From the NCBI GenBank assembly GCA_963976625.1, contig CAXBLA010000001.1, forward strand, positions 1-64,000: 64,000 bases of DNA. The letters are read 5' to 3'. Source of the stretch: UBA1924 sp963976625. Lineage in GTDB: Bacteria > Planctomycetota > Phycisphaerae > Phycisphaerales > UBA1924. A model generated the notes under the pieces. The model did no database searches. It saw nothing but the letters and a program-made list of their open reading frames with translations, and was not told the DNA's origin. The stretch's first letter is position 1, and the number at the start of each line of letters is the position of its first letter. This document shows positions 25,218 through 33,200 of this stretch, piece after piece. The translations under genes and the position numbers were made by a program.

Positions 25218-25982
25218 TCATCCCCAGAGGGCGGCGAGGCGGTCTTGTTCTTCTTGCGATCCGGTCAAACCCAGCGAGACATCGAGCCCATCTAGGGCAC
25301 GATCGCTCATCGGGGCGCAGATCTCGTTGAGCCATTGTTTCGTCGCGCGGACACCGGACCCGGGCTTGGAGGCCAGCGTGTTGGCGAGTTCGATCGCTCG
25401 GCTCCGGACACTGTCTGGATCATCGACCGTTTCGTGCACGAGACCGATCCGTTTAGCCTCGATACCCGAGAGCAGCTTGGTGTCGAGCAAACGGGCACGC
25501 ACCGCGCCGGGCGTGATCGACGCGAGCATAAAAGCAGCGGATACTGCTGGGGAGACACCGATCTTGACCACCGGATACCCGAGCTTGGCCTGCTCGTCGG
25601 CGATGACCACATCTGCGCCCCCGAGCAATGCACACCCGCCCGCGACGGCTGCGCCGCGAATGCCCAGCACCACAGGAATCTCGATCGAACGCATCGAACC
25701 CACACAGGTTGAGAGCCCGGTGAGCAGCGATCGCATCAGCTCGCCGGAGGGATCGTTGGCACATTGCTTGAGATCGAAGCCCGCGCAGAACACGCGTCCC
25801 TCGCCGACAAGCACCAGCGCCCGGGCCTTGGTCGCCGTATCGAGCACGGCCGCGTTGAGCTGATCAAGCATCGCCGGCACCATCGCGTTGCGCTTATCCG
25901 GACGATCGAGCGAGATCACACCCACTTGGTCGATCAGTTCAATCTTGACGAGTGATTTCTTTGCTTCGGTTGGTTCACTCAT
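25218..25982 (-). CDS. Crotonase-fold protein lacking both catalytic glutamates
   Basis: 254 residues with a clear enoyl-CoA hydratase fold (RPDKRNAM, VFCAGFDLKQ oxyanion loop, AVAGGCALLGGADVVIADE, AKLGYPVVKIGVSPAV). The two acid/base glutamates are replaced: A118 where GGGxE normally ends and V138 where PE is expected. It may be a non-hydratase crotonase (isomerase, hydrolase, thioesterase) or a structural partner of the LiuC-like neighbour. The ATG at 25982 overlaps the HMG-CoA lyase stop (ATGA), so translation is coupled to it. Confidence 0.82.
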   Translation of the reverse strand: MSEPTEAKKSLVKIELIDQVGVISLDRPDKRNAMVPAMLDQLNAAVLDTATKARALVLVGEGRVFCAGFDLKQCANDPSGELMRSLLTGLSTCVGSMRSIEIPVVLGIRGAAVAGGCALLGGADVVIADEQAKLGYPVVKIGVSPAVSAAFMLASITPGAVRARLLDTKLLSGIEAKRIGLVHETVDDPDSVRSRAIELANTLASKPGSGVRATKQWLNEICAPMSDRALDGLDVSLGLTGSQEEQDRLAALWG

Positions 25983-26923
25983 CCGATCAGCCCCGATGCA
26001 TAGTTCGACGCCTCGATCAGCGCGTCGTGGTCGATGTGCGTGTTCAGCCCGCTGTCCTTGATCGCCTGGACCAGCGCGAGTGTCGAGATATTGCCCGGTG
26101 CGCGCGAACCCGGTGTCGATGCATACGGGCACCCGCCGAGCCCACCGGCCGACGAATCAAACGATCGCACGCCCAGCTCCAAAGCCCGCTGCACGCACTC
26201 GCCGGCGTGCCCGAAGGTATCGTGCAGGTGCAGCGTGAGCGTCGGATCACCAAAGCGATTGGTCGGCTCACCATCGAGCCGATCCACGGCTTCCATGATC
26301 ACGGTCTCGATCGTGTCCGGGGTGGCGGCCCCGATGGTGTCGCCGAGATCAATCTCATCGATGCCCGTCTCTAGCAAACTCGACATCACATCGCCGACCG
26401 CTTCAGGGTTGATATCCCCATCAAACGGGCAGCGCACAATGCACGAGATATACCCCCGGACCATCAAGCCATGCTCGTGGGCGCGGGCGACGACGGGCTT
26501 GAAGCGTTCGAGCGTTTCTTCGATCGTGGCATTGGTGTTCTTGAGCGCGAAGCCCTCGGAGGCCGCGGTGAACACGGAGACCTTGTCGATCAGTCGCTCG
26601 ATCCCGTGGTGCTCCTTGGCCGACCGGTTGACCTCGATCGCCGCGTCGAGCCCACGCTCGTTGGGCACGAGGGCCGAGTACAGCACGCCCTCGGGCTTGG
26701 TGGGGGCGATCAACTCAAAGACCGCCGCGGCGTCCCCGAGCTGGGGGATCCACTTGGGGCTCACAAAGCTCGAAACCTCCACCTCAGCCACGCCGGTCTG
26801 TTGGACGAGTTGGGTGAGCTTGGCCTTGGCCGCGGTGTCAATGATCGCCGTCTCGGCTTGCAGGCCGTCGCGTGGGGCGACATCAGTAATGCGTATCGAA
26901 GTATTCACGGCTGGGGTCTTCAC
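25979..26923 (-). CDS. mvaB: Hydroxymethylglutaryl-CoA lyase
   Basis: 314-residue TIM-barrel lyase that splits HMG-CoA into acetyl-CoA and acetoacetate, the last step of leucine degradation. Motifs: VAPRDGLQ (R18, D19), metal-site LHLHDTFGHA (H232, H234), DLGDTIGAATP, and the cysteine loop GGLGGCPYA with C265. The loop continues STPGSRAPGN rather than the usual short P-G-A-S-G-N form, a four-residue longer version. Start is a GTG at 26923 with AGGATACC upstream, giving MKTPAVNTSIRITDVAPRDG. The 3' end overlaps the next crotonase gene. Confidence 0.9.
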   Translation of the reverse strand: MKTPAVNTSIRITDVAPRDGLQAETAIIDTAAKAKLTQLVQQTGVAEVEVSSFVSPKWIPQLGDAAAVFELIAPTKPEGVLYSALVPNERGLDAAIEVNRSAKEHHGIERLIDKVSVFTAASEGFALKNTNATIEETLERFKPVVARAHEHGLMVRGYISCIVRCPFDGDINPEAVGDVMSSLLETGIDEIDLGDTIGAATPDTIETVIMEAVDRLDGEPTNRFGDPTLTLHLHDTFGHAGECVQRALELGVRSFDSSAGGLGGCPYASTPGSRAPGNISTLALVQAIKDSGLNTHIDHDALIEASNYASGLIG

Positions 26924-26955
26924 AAGGTATCCTAGGTTCGTTCAGTTTGGTTCGA

Positions 26956-29097
26956 TCAGTCCTTGGGCGTGAACATCGTGTGATACTTCTCGAAGCGATG
27001 GGCATAGAAGTTGTCGTCCTGGCGCATCGTGACGACCATGTACCGATCGCCATGGCGGACCCCATAGATCCGGAAGTAAACGCTCTTGGTCCGGGTGCGC
27101 CCATCGGGGAGCAGCGGGGAGTAGAGCTGGTGCTCGAAGTACAAAGCGTCGTGCCCCGCCAGTGTGGCCTTGGTGAGTTCTTCGGGGTCCTCGGGGTAGT
27201 GGTCCGCTTCGTCAGCATGAGAAATCCAATCAAATGCTGGGCGGATATACAGCTCGGTCAGCTCAAGGTCGGACAAGCCCAACGATTCTTCCGGGATGGT
27301 TTCATGCGCGATGGTCACGGTGTCAGTGCCGAAGGTAAACCGTTTGGTATCGGAGCCGTCGCTATGGATCGGATACTGGACCATCTCGATGGCCCACGGA
27401 TCGAACTCGAGGTTGGCGAACTCAAGCTCGACCTTGCCCGGGTGCTCGATGGGCTGAGTCCACTGAGCAATCTGCAGGCTCGCGGCCAGTGCATCCGGAT
27501 GCATCAACACATTAGCGACGCACGAGACCACGGCCATCGTGTGCCCGTCTTTTGCCGGGATGAGGATTGAGGTGATGCGCGTGTTCTCATACTCCGTGCC
27601 GGTTCTATAACCACTGTTGACATTGTTCTTGGCCAAGAACATGCTGGAAACCGCGTTGGCCGATGAGCCGCCCGGCAGGGTGAGCTGGAGCTCTGTGAGT
27701 GCTTGGTCGTAGGGCTCTTCGTCCGGGTACAGTGAACGCGAGCGGCTGTGCTCTCGGATCTGCTGGCAGATATCCCGGTGGGCATCCTCAAGCGTCACGC
27801 CCGCATCGCTGGGGTAGAACCGGATCTGAGTCGATGGCTTGTGACGCAACGCGCTGACCGGGAAGAGCTTGGGCAGGACGATCTCAGCCCCATGGATCAC
27901 CATTGATTCGAGCCGACCATCGCTGTAGTTGCTCTGGTGCTGGTATCCAGCGGGCAAACGCACCTCATATCCGGGGGCGGAATAGATCCGTCGCTTGTCT
28001 GCATCGAACCCGAAGTCGGGGCGGGCCTTGGCGTAGAGGGCCTGGGCGTAGCCATGGAGATTCTCAACCTCGGCTGGGGCGCAGTTGAACGAATACTCGA
28101 TGATGTACCGATCATCGACAAGCACATGGTGCTGGTTGTAGATCGCGCTTCCGCCGAGGAACTTGACGAGTGCCACTTTGGGCTGGGCCTTGCCGCCCGC
28201 TTCTGGCCCGATGGGGAACATGCTGACGCTGTCCCAGAGGATGCTGATCTTGCCTTGGTCTCGTTGTTTTTCGAGTTCCTTTTCGTGGTTGGATTTGATC
28301 TCGCTGACGGTGTCAAACACCGAATAGCCATCGGGGATGAGCATCAGTTTCATGTTTCCGGTCACGCCATACATCGCGATTTGAGCCGTGATCGCATGCT
28401 CACTGGCCTGTTTGAGATTGCTCAGCTGCGAACCATTTGGCAGCGAAAGCGGGTACTCAGCGAGCATGTAGACATAGGGTGTGAATATTGTGACCGGGAG
28501 GATGGTCAGATCAGAGATTATGTCGTCGAGCAGCACGGATTCATCGATCTTGGTTGCGTCGTTGACTCCGGCTTGATACTTGAGGATGACGCCGATGCCT
28601 TTGCCGGCTTCATCCTCGAATGCGTAGCACTCGACGAAGATCGGCTCGCCTTCCTTCTCAATCTGGAATCGTTTTCCTGATCGTGAAATCGATGCGATCT
28701 CGCGCGTGCACTCTGTGGGTTCGGGGAGTGTGTACTCATAGTCGTTGAGGAGCTGACTGATCGATGTCCTCGCGTCGGTGATGGTGGCTTCGAGGAGATT
28801 ATCGGTGGTGCTGATGGTGGTGAGTTGGGCCACTGTTTGAGTGAGTCGAGCGAGGGGCATCACCGTGTCGGGGGCATATACGCCGCTGGCGAGCGAGATG
28901 CGTCGCAGGCTAAAACCATAAATGATCGAGTTCGAAGACTCTGATACGGATGGTTCGTACAGGCCATCATAATCGATTTGGAATCCCGCGCCGGTTGCGG
29001 ACTTGGGCGTGAGCTTCTCGGCGGGCATGGTATCGGATTGTGAACTCGCGTTGGAGCAGAGAATCGCAAGCAGGGCCAGGAGGTATCGATATTTCAT
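26956..29097 (-). CDS. Exported protein of unknown function within the leucine-degradation operon
   Basis: 713 residues. A signal peptide is clear (MKYRYLLALLAILCSNASS), cleaved near residue 20; the LC pair is not a proper lipobox. The rest is a soluble mix of strands and helices with no motif I recognise. Several segments look like repeats of one unit (for example GYSVFDTVSEI, LMLIPDG, FAPGYEVRLP-like strand-loop blocks), which may mean two or three copies of one domain. The ATG at 29097 is preceded by GAGAAC. It lies 26 bases after the carboxyltransferase gene and 32 before HMG-CoA lyase, so it is probably co-transcribed despite being exported. Confidence 0.65.
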   Translation of the reverse strand: MKYRYLLALLAILCSNASSQSDTMPAEKLTPKSATGAGFQIDYDGLYEPSVSESSNSIIYGFSLRRISLASGVYAPDTVMPLARLTQTVAQLTTISTTDNLLEATITDARTSISQLLNDYEYTLPEPTECTREIASISRSGKRFQIEKEGEPIFVECYAFEDEAGKGIGVILKYQAGVNDATKIDESVLLDDIISDLTILPVTIFTPYVYMLAEYPLSLPNGSQLSNLKQASEHAITAQIAMYGVTGNMKLMLIPDGYSVFDTVSEIKSNHEKELEKQRDQGKISILWDSVSMFPIGPEAGGKAQPKVALVKFLGGSAIYNQHHVLVDDRYIIEYSFNCAPAEVENLHGYAQALYAKARPDFGFDADKRRIYSAPGYEVRLPAGYQHQSNYSDGRLESMVIHGAEIVLPKLFPVSALRHKPSTQIRFYPSDAGVTLEDAHRDICQQIREHSRSRSLYPDEEPYDQALTELQLTLPGGSSANAVSSMFLAKNNVNSGYRTGTEYENTRITSILIPAKDGHTMAVVSCVANVLMHPDALAASLQIAQWTQPIEHPGKVELEFANLEFDPWAIEMVQYPIHSDGSDTKRFTFGTDTVTIAHETIPEESLGLSDLELTELYIRPAFDWISHADEADHYPEDPEELTKATLAGHDALYFEHQLYSPLLPDGRTRTKSVYFRIYGVRHGDRYMVVTMRQDDNFYAHRFEKYHTMFTPKD

Positions 29098-29123
29098 GGG
29101 GTTCTCGCTCTCGCGTGGGGCGG

Positions 29124-30821
29124 TTAGACCTGCAGTACGCCGGTAGTAAAGTTTGCTGAATAGTCCCATCCTTGATTCGCGCTCCGAAGCCCCTCGATGA
29201 GTTCTTCGCGGGTCTTGTGGGGCTCGATGATCCGGTCCACCCAGCCGCGAGCGGCCCCGTGGCGGATGTCCTGCTGCTCGTTGTACGAATCACGCACTGC
29301 GTCAAGGATCGCTTTGTGGGTGTCAGCGTCAATCTCTTCGCCCTTGCGTGCTCTGGATCGTTCCTCGATCATCGCCAGCACGCCGGTGGCTGAGCTTGCG
29401 CCCATCACGGCACACTTGCTCCCGGGCCAGGCGAAGCTCAGGTACTGATCGAAGGCCCTGCCGCACATCGCGTAGTTGCCCGCGCCGAAGGACCCGCCCG
29501 TGATCAGCACCAGCTTGGGCACCACGCAGTTGCTCATCGCGTTGACCATCTTCGCGCCCGAGCGGATGATCCCGCCCTGCTCCGAGTCGCGCCCGACCAT
29601 GAATCCGGTCGTGTCGTGGATGAACACGATCGGGACCTTGCGTTGGTTGCAGTCCATGATGAACCGCGACGCCTTGTCGGCCGAGTCGTCATAGATCACA
29701 CGCGGCATGTTGGTCGATTTGCTCGGGCCGGCCTTGCCCCCGGGCATCTGGCGGGTGGAGAGCTTTGATTGGTTCGCCACGATCCCGACGGGCATGCCCC
29801 CGATGTTGGCGTAGCCGCAGACGAGCGACTCGCCGTAGGTGGCTTTGTACTCGTCGAAGTCGGGCTCGAGTGACTTGTGCCCCTCGGCGTTGGGCATCGC
29901 GCGCGAGTCGACGATGCACTCGATGATGTCCTTGACATCGTACTGCTTGCCCGGCTCGTCGGTGTAGATGTCGTAAAGGTCTTGGCCGTCGCGGTAGGAC
30001 TGGATGTTGGTGTCGCTGATCTCTTCGCAGTTGGCGTCGGGGTACTTGCCCACCAGTGAACGCAAACGGGTGATGCAGGCTTCGTCGCTGGGCTCGTGGA
30101 AGTCGATCGTCCCGGCGATCTGGGCGTGCATGGTCGCGCCGCCGAGCTCTTCGTCCGTCACATCCTGCCCGATCGCCGCTTTGACCAACGCCTGACCCGC
30201 GAGATACAGCCCCGAGCCCTCGGTCATCAGCAGCGTGTCGCACATGACGGGCAGGTACCCGCCGCCAGCGACACAGAAGCCCATGATGGCCGCGATCTGC
30301 GGGATGCCGTCGGCGCTGATCTTCGCGTTGTTGCGGAAGATCCGCCCGAAGTCATCGGTGTCCGGGAAGACATCCTCCTGCATGGGCAGGTAGACCCCGG
30401 CCGAGTCCACCAGATACAGCAGCGGCATGTTGGACATATGGGCGATGGTCTGGGCCCGGATGATCTTCTTGCAGGTCATCGGGAAGAACGCCCCGGCCTT
30501 CACCGTGGCATCGTTGGCCACGATCATGTGCTTCTTGCCCATGACGGTCCCGATCCCGACGACCACGCCCGCGCCCGGTGCGCCGCCGGCTTCTTTGTAC
30601 ATTTCATAGCCGGCCCAGAGCCCGAGCTCCTGGAAGTGCGTATCGCCATCGACGAGCATATCGAGACGCTCTCGGGCGGTGAGCCGCGACTTGGCGTGCT
30701 GGCGTTCGATGGCCTTTTTACCCCCGCCGAGCTTGATCTGCTCCTCGATCGCGAGGAACTCGGCGGTGCGTGTGCGGAGGGTCTGGACGGGTGGGGAATC
30801 GCTGGTGGTGGTTTCACTCAT
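29124..30821 (-). CDS. Acyl-CoA carboxylase carboxyltransferase subunit, methylcrotonyl-CoA carboxylase beta-like
   Basis: 565-residue double crotonase-fold carboxyltransferase. N-terminal half: RLTARERLDMLVD, VANDATVKAGAFFP, LVDSAGVYLPMQEDVFPD, FCVAGGGYLPVMCD. C-terminal half: FIHDTTGFMVGRDSEQGGI (core TGFMVG), TGGSFGAGNYAMCGRAFDQ, FAWPGSKCAVMG. These blocks are typical of the MCC/geranyl-CoA carboxylase beta family. It transfers CO2 from carboxybiotin to 3-methylcrotonyl-CoA. The biotin carboxylase/BCCP subunit is not in the window. First gene of the minus-strand unit. I chose the ATG at 30821 (MSETTTSDSPP); an ATG at 30845 is possible and neither has a strong ribosome-binding site. Confidence 0.88.
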   Translation of the reverse strand: MSETTTSDSPPVQTLRTRTAEFLAIEEQIKLGGGKKAIERQHAKSRLTARERLDMLVDGDTHFQELGLWAGYEMYKEAGGAPGAGVVVGIGTVMGKKHMIVANDATVKAGAFFPMTCKKIIRAQTIAHMSNMPLLYLVDSAGVYLPMQEDVFPDTDDFGRIFRNNAKISADGIPQIAAIMGFCVAGGGYLPVMCDTLLMTEGSGLYLAGQALVKAAIGQDVTDEELGGATMHAQIAGTIDFHEPSDEACITRLRSLVGKYPDANCEEISDTNIQSYRDGQDLYDIYTDEPGKQYDVKDIIECIVDSRAMPNAEGHKSLEPDFDEYKATYGESLVCGYANIGGMPVGIVANQSKLSTRQMPGGKAGPSKSTNMPRVIYDDSADKASRFIMDCNQRKVPIVFIHDTTGFMVGRDSEQGGIIRSGAKMVNAMSNCVVPKLVLITGGSFGAGNYAMCGRAFDQYLSFAWPGSKCAVMGASSATGVLAMIEERSRARKGEEIDADTHKAILDAVRDSYNEQQDIRHGAARGWVDRIIEPHKTREELIEGLRSANQGWDYSANFTTGVLQV

Positions 30822-30932
30822 GGTCAGAGAGGATAGGGGACTCATGGCGAATCGGCCCAAATTATCGCCGTGTTCCTGAATCGATCAGCGCTGTTCCGAG
30901 TACAATCGGGCACACCGCACAAGGAGCCCCGC

Positions 30933-31484
30933 ATGTTCAATATCCCGCCGCTACCACCACTCGAAGGGTTCCATCCGTTTGTCGTCCACTTTGCCGTGGG
31001 TATTCTGCTCAGCGCGTGGGTGCCCATGCTCTTGGGGTTCGTGGATGCCAAGCGTCGGCGGGAATGGTTCCGCGCGGGATTCTTGATGATCGTGATGGGG
31101 ACCATGTTCACTTTCGCGGCTGTCTTTACCGGCGAGGCCACCGAGAAGGTTGTCGATCGCAGCACACAAGTGATCGAGCACGCCGTGCACAAGCACGAGG
31201 AACTCGGCGAGCTGGCCCGGAACCTGTTCATCGGGGTGACGGTCATCTATCTGGCGGCCTTGCTGCTCCCAGCGAGGATGCCTGAATCCAAGCGAAAAAC
31301 CGTCGGCTTGATCGGTGCGCTCTTGGTCGCCATCACCTACGGGCTCGGTGCACTGGCGATGGCCAATACCGGGCATCAGGGCGGGCTGCTGGTGCATCTC
31401 CACGGGCTCCAGGCGCCGGTTCCAATGAGCGACCGGGCCGCTTTGGATGGAAACACAGGCATTCAAGAAAAAATTGATGATTGA
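30933..31484 (+). CDS. DUF2231 family membrane protein
   Basis: 183 residues with about four membrane helices (roughly 15-35, 48-68, 95-115, 125-148). The family signature is present: HPFVVHFAVGILLSAWVP at the start and the closing NTGHQGGLLVHLHG. Conserved histidines in these blocks suggest metal or haem contact, but the biochemical role of DUF2231 is not established. ATG at 30933 follows AAGGAGCCCCGC. Divergent from the carboxyltransferase gene and upstream of recA. Confidence 0.82.
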   Translation: MFNIPPLPPLEGFHPFVVHFAVGILLSAWVPMLLGFVDAKRRREWFRAGFLMIVMGTMFTFAAVFTGEATEKVVDRSTQVIEHAVHKHEELGELARNLFIGVTVIYLAALLLPARMPESKRKTVGLIGALLVAITYGLGALAMANTGHQGGLLVHLHGLQAPVPMSDRAALDGNTGIQEKIDD

Positions 31485-31500
31485 TAAATGCTTGCATAGC

Positions 31501-31520
31501 AGCAAGATACGAATCTTGCT
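31501..31520. repeat. Perfect inverted repeat upstream of recA
   Basis: AGCAAGAT (31501-31508) and ATCTTGCT (31513-31520), eight perfect pairs with a four-base spacer. It is 16 bases past the DUF2231 stop and 34 bases before the recA -35 box. It could terminate the DUF2231 transcript (TTGTTTCG follows) or be an operator for a damage-response repressor. It is not the classical LexA box of Proteobacteria or Gram-positives. Confidence 0.6.
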
Positions 31521-31554
31521 TGTTTCGATATCTCGCCCAAACGCGACCCTGACA

Positions 31555-31583
31555 TTGACAAGCTGTTTGGGGTCTGGTAAAGT
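31555..31583 (+). promoter_or_regulatory. Sigma70-type promoter of recA
   Basis: A consensus -35 hexamer TTGACA (31555-31560), a 17-base spacer, and the -10 hexamer TAAAGT (31578-31583). Transcription would start near 31590 and give a leader of about 170 bases before the recA start. The leader holds a perfect 7-bp hairpin, GATTGAT (31629-31635) / ATCAATC (31642-31648). Confidence 0.75.
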
Positions 31584-31758
31584 CCGCTCGTCAGGCTCGC
31601 GTGCAGCACCGCCCCTGGCCGGGACTGGGATTGATAAGGACATCAATCTTGCCCGATTCTGTGCTGATCCCCGTGCGCCCGCAAGGCTGCGGAGCAGGCG
31701 TTTGCCCGCTCCAAAACCGCCCGAGGCCCCGCATGGCAAGCCTGAAAGGCACCACATC

Positions 31759-32871
31759 ATGGCCAAGTCCAAAAAAGCAATCGAACACAAGCCCCTCCCC
31801 GCCAACGAAGCTCAAAAGAAGCAAGCACTCGACCGGGCACTCGCCCAGATCGACCAAGCGTTCGGCAAGGGCTCGATCATGCGTCTCGACGAAGACGCGT
31901 ACAACAACATCCCAGGCATCTCGACCGGCGCCCTCTCGCTGGACCTCGCCCTCGGTGGCAAGGGTATCCCACGCGGACGCATCGTTGAGATCTTTGGCCC
32001 AGAATCATCCGGTAAGACCACCCTCGCCCTGACGGTGCTCGCCCACGCCCAGAAAGCCAACGGCGTGGCCGCATTCATCGACGCCGAGCACGCGCTCGAT
32101 CCGTCATGGGCACGCAAGATCGGGGTCAACATCGACGATATGCTCGTCTCCCAGCCAGACACGGGCGAGCAAGCGCTCGAGATCTGCGAGCTCCTCGTCC
32201 GATCGAACGCGGTCGATGTGATCGTGATCGACTCGGTGGCCGCTCTGATCCCGCGTGCCGAGATCGAGGGCGAGATGGGCGATGCCGTTGTCGGGCTTCA
32301 GGCTCGTCTGATGTCGCAGGCCATGCGCAAGCTCACCGGCGTGATCGCCCGTTCGAGCTGCACCGTGATCTTCATCAACCAGATCCGCGAGAAGATCGGC
32401 GTGATGTTCGGCTCCCCAGAGACCACCCCCGGCGGGCGTGCACTCAAGTTCTACGCATCCGTCCGTTTGGATATCCGCCGGACGGGTTCGATCAAGGACG
32501 GCGATGTCGCGGTGGGCAACCATGTCCGCGTCCGCGTCGTCAAGAACAAGGTCGCCCCGCCGTTCCGTCAGTCCGAGTTCGACATCATGTTCAACGAGGG
32601 CATCTCGATCAACGGCGATCTCATCGACATGGGTGTCGAAGAGAAGGTCGTCCAGAAATCCGGCGCGTGGTACTCCTACGGCGAGATCCGCATGGGACAA
32701 GGGCGCGAGAAGGCCAAGGAGTTCCTGGCCGAGAACCCGGATCTCTTCACCGAGATCCGCGAAAAGATCCTCGATATCCGCCTGCCGGCTCGGAACAAGG
32801 CCGAGGCTGATATCCCCGAAGAGATCGCCGCCGTTGACGCCGACGAGCCCGAGTTTGCCGAGGTTGACTAA
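31759..32871 (+). CDS. recA: RecA recombinase
   Basis: 370-residue DNA-strand-exchange ATPase. Walker A GPESSGKT at 80-87; Walker B VIVIDSVAAL; L1/L2 DNA loops around EGEMGDAVVGLQARLMSQ and INQIREKIGVMFGSPETTPGG; ATP-cap and C-terminal domain complete, with an acidic tail (AAVDADEPEFAEVD). It drives recombination repair and, in bacteria with LexA, SOS induction. I chose ATG 31759 (MAKSKKAIEH), preceded by GAAAGG; open sequence further 5' crosses the promoter and is not coding. Upstream: DUF2231 gene and a clear promoter. Confidence 0.98.
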   Translation: MAKSKKAIEHKPLPANEAQKKQALDRALAQIDQAFGKGSIMRLDEDAYNNIPGISTGALSLDLALGGKGIPRGRIVEIFGPESSGKTTLALTVLAHAQKANGVAAFIDAEHALDPSWARKIGVNIDDMLVSQPDTGEQALEICELLVRSNAVDVIVIDSVAALIPRAEIEGEMGDAVVGLQARLMSQAMRKLTGVIARSSCTVIFINQIREKIGVMFGSPETTPGGRALKFYASVRLDIRRTGSIKDGDVAVGNHVRVRVVKNKVAPPFRQSEFDIMFNEGISINGDLIDMGVEEKVVQKSGAWYSYGEIRMGQGREKAKEFLAENPDLFTEIREKILDIRLPARNKAEADIPEEIAAVDADEPEFAEVD

Positions 32872-32976
32872 GGCTCGATGGGGCGATTCGAGCTGCGGGC
32901 TCCCCGGGTAAGAACTCTGAGCATCTGAGCGATGCGGGTTGCCAAATCGCGGGAGGGTGTCAATGATCTACCCGCC

Positions 32977-33062
32977 GCGGATGTGGCGGAATTGGTAGAC
33001 GCGCTTGGTTCAGGTCCAAGTGGGAGTAAAATCCCGTGGAGGTTCGAGTCCTCTCATCCGCA
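32977..33062 (+). tRNA. tRNA-Leu (anticodon CAG)
   Basis: 86-nt class II tRNA. Acceptor arm GCGGATG (32977-32983) pairs with CATCCGC (33055-33061) and the discriminator is A. The anticodon arm CTTGG-TTCAGGT-CCAAG shows anticodon CAG. A long variable arm (TGGGAGTAAAATCCCGT) and the T-arm GGAGG-TTCGAGT-CCTCT are normal. The CCA end is not encoded. An intrinsic terminator follows at once. Confidence 0.97.
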
Positions 33063-33065
33063 TTC

Positions 33066-33093
33066 AAACGAGCCCTTCGGGGTTCGTTTTTTT
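33066..33093 (+). terminator. Intrinsic terminator after tRNA-Leu
   Basis: Ten-pair stem AAACGAGCCC / GGGTTCGTTT with one G-U pair and a stable TTCG loop, followed by seven T residues from 33087. It lies four bases past the tRNA. Confidence 0.95.
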
Positions 33094-33132
33094 ATACCTA
33101 CGCACGAGGGCACCAGTGAGGTAAGCGCGCAG

Positions 33133-33160
33133 AAAAACCGCCCGGCGTGCAACCGGGCGG
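33133..33160 (-). terminator. Intrinsic terminator of the helical lipoprotein gene
   Basis: CCGCCCGG (33138-33145) pairs with CCGGGCGG (33153-33160) over a seven-base loop; on the minus strand the stem is followed by TTTTTC. It is 40 bases past the lipoprotein stop and faces the tRNA terminator, so the two transcription units are insulated. Confidence 0.88.
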
Positions 33161-33200
33161 CTTGAGAGATCACCAAGATCAGGAGAGACTCAGGGGAGTC

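Noticed and set aside
31501..31520. LexA box
   Set aside because: The repeat AGCAAGAT/ATCTTGCT does not match the classical CTGT-N8-ACAG or GAAC-N4-GTTC patterns; kept only as an inverted repeat.
31447..31758. Upstream in-frame start for RecA
   Set aside because: The extension crosses a consensus promoter and the DUF2231 stop and is not RecA-like.
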